NCBI GenBank assembly: GCA_937911265.1
Contig: CALDRG010000057.1
Coordinates: 1 to 64,000, forward strand
Direction: 5' to 3'
Length of the DNA stretch: 64,000 nt
Source: Thalassarchaeum sp002495735
Lineage (GTDB): Archaea; Thermoplasmatota; Poseidoniia; Poseidoniales; Thalassarchaeaceae
The notes beneath the pieces were generated by a model. It did no database searches. It was not told where the DNA came from and worked only from the letters and a program-made list of their open reading frames with translations. Positions 60,042 through 64,000 of this stretch are shown here, in pieces. How positions within the stretch are numbered: the stretch's first letter is position 1; each line of letters starts with the position of its first letter. Position numbers and translations under genes: made by a program.

Positions 60042-61259
60042 CTATCTGCCCTTCTTCCTACGTGCTTCTCGGCGTGCCGCCCGTTTCTCTTCGACAGTGC
60101 CAAATCGCAGGGTGAAACGCTGCTGAAGCCCCGGAGAGAGGCTGAGTGCGAAACTGAGTAACACCAGTAGTGTAACAGCAGGGATGGCAATGAGGATCCA
60201 AACCTCTAGCACGCCTCCGATGGCGTTCGAGTATGGCGGGTGGTATTGCACCAGCTCACCTCGGTCCGTAAGTATCCACCCACTGTCTCTGTCAGTACTC
60301 CATGTCGCTACTATCCGACTACCTGAGACTCCCGTGTCGTATTCCGCCACATCTGAGTTCTCCAGCCAGGGGAAGGAGGAATTCAAGCTCAGGTCGTGCT
60401 CAATCAGGCCGAAGGGAGCTACGTAGATTAGAGACCTGTCATCGCTCTGACGCGATATCCCGGTGAAGTAACCCTCGGCACCGGTAACTTGCACCAACCT
60501 CACATCGGAGGTTGACGCGACGTCTGCGTTCAGAGTCACCCTCGCGATGTTCCTGTCGCTCGAGACAGCGACGCAGTCTGCTGTTTCAGTTGAGGGGCAT
60601 ACGACGTCGGACCATGGATATCCGGTACCACCTAGCCAGTACAGAGTATGGTCCCTATCAATCACTCCGATGCCATCAACTAGGCTGGTGACTACGCAGG
60701 CCATTACCGATGGATGACAGTCTATTCCTGTGATGTCGCTCTCTCCCCGGCCCTGAATTAGATGCACCTCAGCACCACCGTCAGCAGCGGCCCTCATCCT
60801 CCACAGCCAGCCGTCGGACCCTCCTACATAGGCCCAAGATCCTCCGGAGTTCCATGCCACTGCGGTCAACCTGATTTGATTGAACTCCAGATCCCCTCCT
60901 GCGTCGGTTACCGAGTGGTCCTCGCGTGCGTATCTGAGGACCTGCCCATCACTGCCTACGATGAGGGCTGTTTGCCCTCCGGGGTGGAAGTCGCCATACG
61001 TCAAATCCTCGCCGCCATTCCAAATTAGTTCCACTCTGTCATCTGGATTAGAGGTCTTCACTAACTCTAGGTATGAGTCGGCCCCGAACACTATCGCCCA
61101 TTCTCCCAGGGGATCCACCGCAGCTCCGTTTAGCCCGAGATCCTGCTCAGACAGACTGATTTTCTCGTACAGTCCGACAGCGGAACCAGCGCTGACCACA
61201 GGAGTCAGCATCAGCATCGCGAAGATTACTGCTAGCGCGCTGCTGCTGCCTCGGTGCAC
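60042..61259 (-). CDS. Exported beta-propeller protein with C-terminal membrane anchor
   Basis: A 405-residue protein beginning at a GTG. Signal peptide 1-24 (cleavage near VSA-GS), then WD40-like blades (GEWAIVFGADSYLELV, QTALIVGSDGQVLRYA, GSWAYVGGSDGWLWRM, RSLIYVAPFGLIEHD), a transmembrane helix (about 349-372, VLEVWILIAIPAVTLLVLLSFAL) and a strongly basic tail (KRAARREARRKKGR). The propeller faces outside and the tail inside. Ligand unknown. It resembles the propeller at 55564 in blade style and lies 35 bases upstream of gcdH, so co-transcription is possible. Confidence 0.75.
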   Translation of the reverse strand: MHRGSSSALAVIFAMLMLTPVVSAGSAVGLYEKISLSEQDLGLNGAAVDPLGEWAIVFGADSYLELVKTSNPDDRVELIWNGGEDLTYGDFHPGGQTALIVGSDGQVLRYAREDHSVTDAGGDLEFNQIRLTAVAWNSGGSWAYVGGSDGWLWRMRAAADGGAEVHLIQGRGESDITGIDCHPSVMACVVTSLVDGIGVIDRDHTLYWLGGTGYPWSDVVCPSTETADCVAVSSDRNIARVTLNADVASTSDVRLVQVTGAEGYFTGISRQSDDRSLIYVAPFGLIEHDLSLNSSFPWLENSDVAEYDTGVSGSRIVATWSTDRDSGWILTDRGELVQYHPPYSNAIGGVLEVWILIAIPAVTLLVLLSFALSLSPGLQQRFTLRFGTVEEKRAARREARRKKGR

Positions 61260-61359
61260 GTCCCGCCGACAGGCGATGCCGGTTTAGCCCGTTCGACACA
61301 AGCATCGATTGGGCTTGCGTGGTAACAGCATTCAAGAAGGGTTCAGCCAGCGCTCGACC

Positions 61360-61875
61360 ATGGAGAGATTTGATGTCAAGCGCGGACTGGTAAAGCAGGT
61401 AACTTCGAACGGCGGGCTGGCAGTGCTGGCGCGGGATTACTTCGATAATGTCGAGGCCGCCGGTGACAATTCATTCAACGGTTCGCACGACATAATGACC
61501 TCCATTGTAGCCAGTTACAACGAGCAGGGCGCATTGGTTGTGAACATAACCAATATCCCTCCTGACTTCGATGATGCGGAGGCCGTTAAATCAGCCATGG
61601 AGGCGCGCAAGAATTGGACTTTGTTCCTCGACGCTGCCACCGGATACAATTCCAAGCAGAGAGGAGATAAGGCCAAAGAATGGGCCAAGAAGGCCAGTAA
61701 GGCGAAGTCCGGCATTTCTGCAGCGCGACACTTCATATCAATGTCGCAAAACATCCCCGAAGAGATCTCTGAACAGGCAGAGTCTATGATTGAGGAAATC
61801 GAGGCCGCGTTGGAGCAGGGAGACAACACGAAGGCGGCAGGACGCGCGGGAAAACTGGCCAAACTGCTCGAATGA
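61360..61875 (+). CDS. Conserved-looking soluble protein, unknown function
   Basis: A 171-residue protein. The first 75 residues look like a small alpha-beta domain (VKQVTSNGGLAVLARDYFDNVE; GALVVNITNIPPDFDDAEAV); the rest is helical and charged, rich in Lys, Glu and Ala (RGDKAKEWAKKASKAKSG; EIEAALEQGDNTKAAGRAGKLAKLLE), probably coiled-coil. I do not recognise the family. It ends 8 bases before tyrS, suggesting an operon and perhaps a translation-linked role. The ATG at 61360 is preferred over upstream starts at 61309. Confidence 0.65.
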   Translation: MERFDVKRGLVKQVTSNGGLAVLARDYFDNVEAAGDNSFNGSHDIMTSIVASYNEQGALVVNITNIPPDFDDAEAVKSAMEARKNWTLFLDAATGYNSKQRGDKAKEWAKKASKAKSGISAARHFISMSQNIPEEISEQAESMIEEIEAALEQGDNTKAAGRAGKLAKLLE

Positions 61876-61883
61876 GGTGAACC

Positions 61884-63002
61884 ATGAGCGACAATGACCC
61901 TCTCTTGTCGCTAGATGATGAGGGGCGCTCACGCGTCTCCCGTATGTTCGCCGGTTGCGCTGAAGTCGTCGGCGCAGAACACGTCGCCTCTGTTGTTTCA
62001 GGAGGACCGACGCACTCTGGAGACGATCAATTGGTTGCATATATCGGACTTGAGCCCAGTGGCAAGGCACACTTGGGCTGGATACTGCTTGCCGACACCA
62101 TACGCAACATGCTCGACGAAGGCGTGAACGTAATCATCCTACTCGCCGACTGGCACGCTTGGGTGAATGACAAGTTCGATCGCGATATGGACAAGATTAC
62201 ACTCGCCGGCGAATACATGACCGAGGTCTTCAGGGCGCTATTGGGAAATCCTCCCGAGGGCGAGGGGGCAGGCCAGCTCAGATTCCTGAGCGCATCACAG
62301 CTGATGGACTCAGGCAGGTACTGGGAGAGAGTGCTCAGGTGTTCGAAGAACATGAGCCTCTCTAGGGTGCGCAGGACGTTCAGCATCATGGGTCGCGACG
62401 AGGACTCCTCGGATCACGACCTAGCCGCGTTCTACTACCCAGCCCTACAGGCAGCGGACATTTTCGAGTTGGAGATTGACATTGCTTTCGGAGGCATGGA
62501 CCAGCGCAAGGCGCACATGTACATGCGAGAGGTTGCCGACAAGTACGATTGGACCAAGGCCACGTGCATCCACACTCCCATGATGTCGGGCCTGAAGGGG
62601 CCAGGGGGGAGGATGGATTCGTTTGATCACAAGATGTCCAAGTCTGACCCAGGCAACGCAATCCTGCTCGATGACGACCTCGATTCACTCAGAACCAAGA
62701 TGAGGAAAGCATTCCTCGAGATCGGCAACCCCGCCTCTCCAGTATTCGAGATTGCCCAATACATCGTGCTACCAAAACTCGACTCCATCGCGGTGACTCC
62801 CGACCCCAAGTTTGGAGAGCCCTCAAATTGGGATAATCTGCAGAGTTTTGTCGAAGCCGTATCGGACGGATCTATACACCCGCTCGACGCCAAGATGGCC
62901 GTAGCAGACGGCCTGTCCGAAGTCCTAGCTCCGGTTTCGCAGCACTTCTCTCAAAAACCGGACCTCCTAGCAGCGATGAACCAACTAACCGGCTCGCAAT
63001 AG
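61884..63002 (+). CDS. tyrS: Tyrosyl-tRNA synthetase (archaeal type)
   Basis: A 372-residue class I synthetase of the archaeal/eukaryotic TyrRS type. The HIGH-like motif is HLGW at 63-66, and the KMSKS loop is intact (HKMSKSDPGNAI). YIGLEPSGKAHLG and FGGMDQRKAHMYMRE support tyrosine and ATP binding. No bacterial S4 domain is present. GAGGTG precedes the ATG by four bases. Confidence 0.94.
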   Translation: MSDNDPLLSLDDEGRSRVSRMFAGCAEVVGAEHVASVVSGGPTHSGDDQLVAYIGLEPSGKAHLGWILLADTIRNMLDEGVNVIILLADWHAWVNDKFDRDMDKITLAGEYMTEVFRALLGNPPEGEGAGQLRFLSASQLMDSGRYWERVLRCSKNMSLSRVRRTFSIMGRDEDSSDHDLAAFYYPALQAADIFELEIDIAFGGMDQRKAHMYMREVADKYDWTKATCIHTPMMSGLKGPGGRMDSFDHKMSKSDPGNAILLDDDLDSLRTKMRKAFLEIGNPASPVFEIAQYIVLPKLDSIAVTPDPKFGEPSNWDNLQSFVEAVSDGSIHPLDAKMAVADGLSEVLAPVSQHFSQKPDLLAAMNQLTGSQ

Positions 63003-63004
63003 TA

Positions 63005-63014
63005 CGTTTATTAC
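63005..63014 (+). promoter_or_regulatory. TATA-like promoter element of mvaS
   Basis: CGTTTATTAC, just after the tyrS stop and about 75-83 bases before the mvaS ATG, is close to CGCTTATTGC seen before tRNA-Val and the phosphodiesterase gene. Confidence 0.4.
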
Positions 63015-63053
63015 TGAAACTAATGGTTTTTGCGCAGAGCGAGGACTCATAAC

Positions 63054-63083
63054 CCACTCTCGCCCGCGCGGGCTTGAGAGTGG
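63054..63083 (+). promoter_or_regulatory. Large palindrome in the mvaS leader
   Basis: An interrupted palindrome: CCACTCTC pairs with GAGAGTGG across a central GC-rich palindrome GCCCGCGCGGGC, with two unpaired T residues. It ends 4 bases before the ATG at 63088, where a ribosome-binding site would sit. It may be an operator or an RNA structure limiting translation initiation. Confidence 0.5.
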
Positions 63084-63087
63084 ACTA

Positions 63088-64000
63088 ATGGCATCAGTAG
63101 GGATAGACGACATCGCAATTCACTTCCCTCGCCTCTACTTCGACATGGAGGACTTCGCCAAGCTCAGAGGGGCCGATTTCGGTAAGCTGAACCGTGGACT
63201 CGGACTTGCAGCGATGGCAATTCCCGACGTCCACGAGGATACAGCAACAATGGGTGCTAACGCGGTTCGCAGGCTGCTCGACCGTAATGAGCTCGACCCT
63301 ACTTCCATCGGCAGGATATACCTCGGAACCGAGTCAGCCTTAGACGGCTCCAAGCCGACTGCCACTTACATCATGGACATGCTCGAGCAGCGTTACACTC
63401 CCACTCAGGGGAAGGACTGCTTCCGCAACTGCGACGTAGTCGACATGACCTTCGCTTGCATAGGTGCAGTGGATGCCATGCACAACACCCTCGACTGGGT
63501 TGCTCGTGGGGGCGAGGGGAAGAGTAGAATCGGCATCGTTGTGTTCGCTGACAACGCCAAGTACGACATCGGTTCGACAGGCGAGTATACTCAAGGCGCT
63601 GGTGGCGGTGCGATACTGATACGTCACAATCCTCGGCTGCTTGAGATCCCTGACATCTGGGGCGTCTCGACGATGCCCGTTCATGACTTCTTCAAGCCTC
63701 GCAGAGAAGTCAATACTAGGGCCATTGTAGAGAATGTTCTCGACCTCGCCCGTGAGAGCGGCGAGAAGATCAGGGAAGGACTCACTGAGCGTATACTCAA
63801 GCATCTTCCACGCTCTTCTAAGAAGGACGATGTCATGTTCGAGAGCCCGATGCTACAGATTCACAAGGACACTCCCATCTTTGACGGCCAGTTCTCCAAC
63901 CGCTGCTATTCTGAGTCAGTCAAGCAGGCATTCATCAACTTCCGCGAAAAGGCGATTCGTGAAGGTCGCTATAGCCCCGAGAACGACGAGATTCTGACCA
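63088..64000 (+). CDS. mvaS: Hydroxymethylglutaryl-CoA synthase (3' partial)
   Basis: The first 304 residues of a thiolase-superfamily synthase, running off the right edge. The catalytic Cys is C124 in VVDMTFACIGAVDA; STGEYTQGAGGGAILI and a substrate-loop IPDIWG follow. HMG-CoA synthase makes the mevalonate precursor of archaeal isoprenoid lipids. The CIGAVDA context around the Cys differs from the ECYAAC form of eukaryotes and seems closer to bacterial homologues, which is my impression and needs alignment. The ATG follows a strong palindrome. Confidence 0.9.
   Translation, partial: MASVGIDDIAIHFPRLYFDMEDFAKLRGADFGKLNRGLGLAAMAIPDVHEDTATMGANAVRRLLDRNELDPTSIGRIYLGTESALDGSKPTATYIMDMLEQRYTPTQGKDCFRNCDVVDMTFACIGAVDAMHNTLDWVARGGEGKSRIGIVVFADNAKYDIGSTGEYTQGAGGGAILIRHNPRLLEIPDIWGVSTMPVHDFFKPRREVNTRAIVENVLDLARESGEKIREGLTERILKHLPRSSKKDDVMFESPMLQIHKDTPIFDGQFSNRCYSESVKQAFINFREKAIREGRYSPENDEILT

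Overview
The window reads as chromosomal DNA of a marine planktonic euryarchaeon, most probably Marine Group II (Ca. Poseidoniales). Archaeal markers are ribosomal proteins L40e, L37e, L44e and S27e, aIF2-alpha, Nop10, a PAC2 proteasome chaperone, membrane-type LonB, archaeal AspRS and TyrRS, a Csl4 homologue, UPF0147 and two archaeal radical-SAM families. Next to them lie genes of bacterial flavour (FabH, glutaryl-CoA dehydrogenase with ETF, SSS, LysE and PiT transporters) and very large secreted proteins with thrombospondin-type-3 and cysteine-rich repeats. That mix is typical of the group, but the lineage is inferred; no rRNA gene is present.

Layout. 1-5 kb: a secreted beta-propeller (cut by the window edge), then a METTL5-like methyltransferase, a Csl4-zinc-RRM fusion and a COG1031 radical-SAM enzyme. 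5-10.5 kb: a 1736-residue surface protein. 10.5-23 kb, all minus strand: an SSS symporter, a BNR-repeat lipoprotein, a tight six-gene metabolic cluster (formyltransferase, SDR, luciferase-like flavoenzyme, asparaginase II, aldehyde dehydrogenase, FabH), then aspS, gtrA and trmI. 23-34.7 kb: a thioredoxin-like surface protein, lonB, an MFS exporter, an isoaspartyl peptidase, UPF0147, an aminotransferase, the divergent LysE/L40e and purA units, and a small zinc protein. 34.8-42.3 kb: P5C dehydrogenase with an SSS symporter and a PAP2 protein, a phosphate transporter with a PhoU-like tail, and a thioredoxin-CcdA fusion. 42.4-50.4 kb: tRNA-Val, deoC, serC, pdxT, a COG2108 radical-SAM enzyme, a nuclease-OB fusion, tRNA-Ser, a ubiquitin-like protein and a phosphodiesterase lipoprotein. 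50.4-64 kb: the translation/proteasome operon (L44e, S27e, aIF2-alpha, Nop10, PAC2), two small membrane proteins, L37e, purF, a propeller-PKD protein, the glutaryl-CoA dehydrogenase/ETF operon, another secreted propeller, tyrS and mvaS (cut by the right edge).

The gene set fits an aerobic heterotroph living on peptides and amino acids: two asparaginase families, P5C dehydrogenase beside a possible proline symporter, glutaryl-CoA dehydrogenase with its electron acceptor, and an amino-acid exporter. Genes are packed tightly, often overlapping by 1-11 bases; no gene-free stretch exceeds about 140 bases. Many starts are preceded by GAGGTG at 4-6 bases; others lack it and may be leaderless. I saw no rRNA, CRISPR array, insertion sequence, prophage or replication origin.

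Best candidates for something undescribed are the 13.8-20.3 kb metabolic cluster, the Csl4-zinc-RRM fusion, and the Fe-S nuclease fused to two OB folds.
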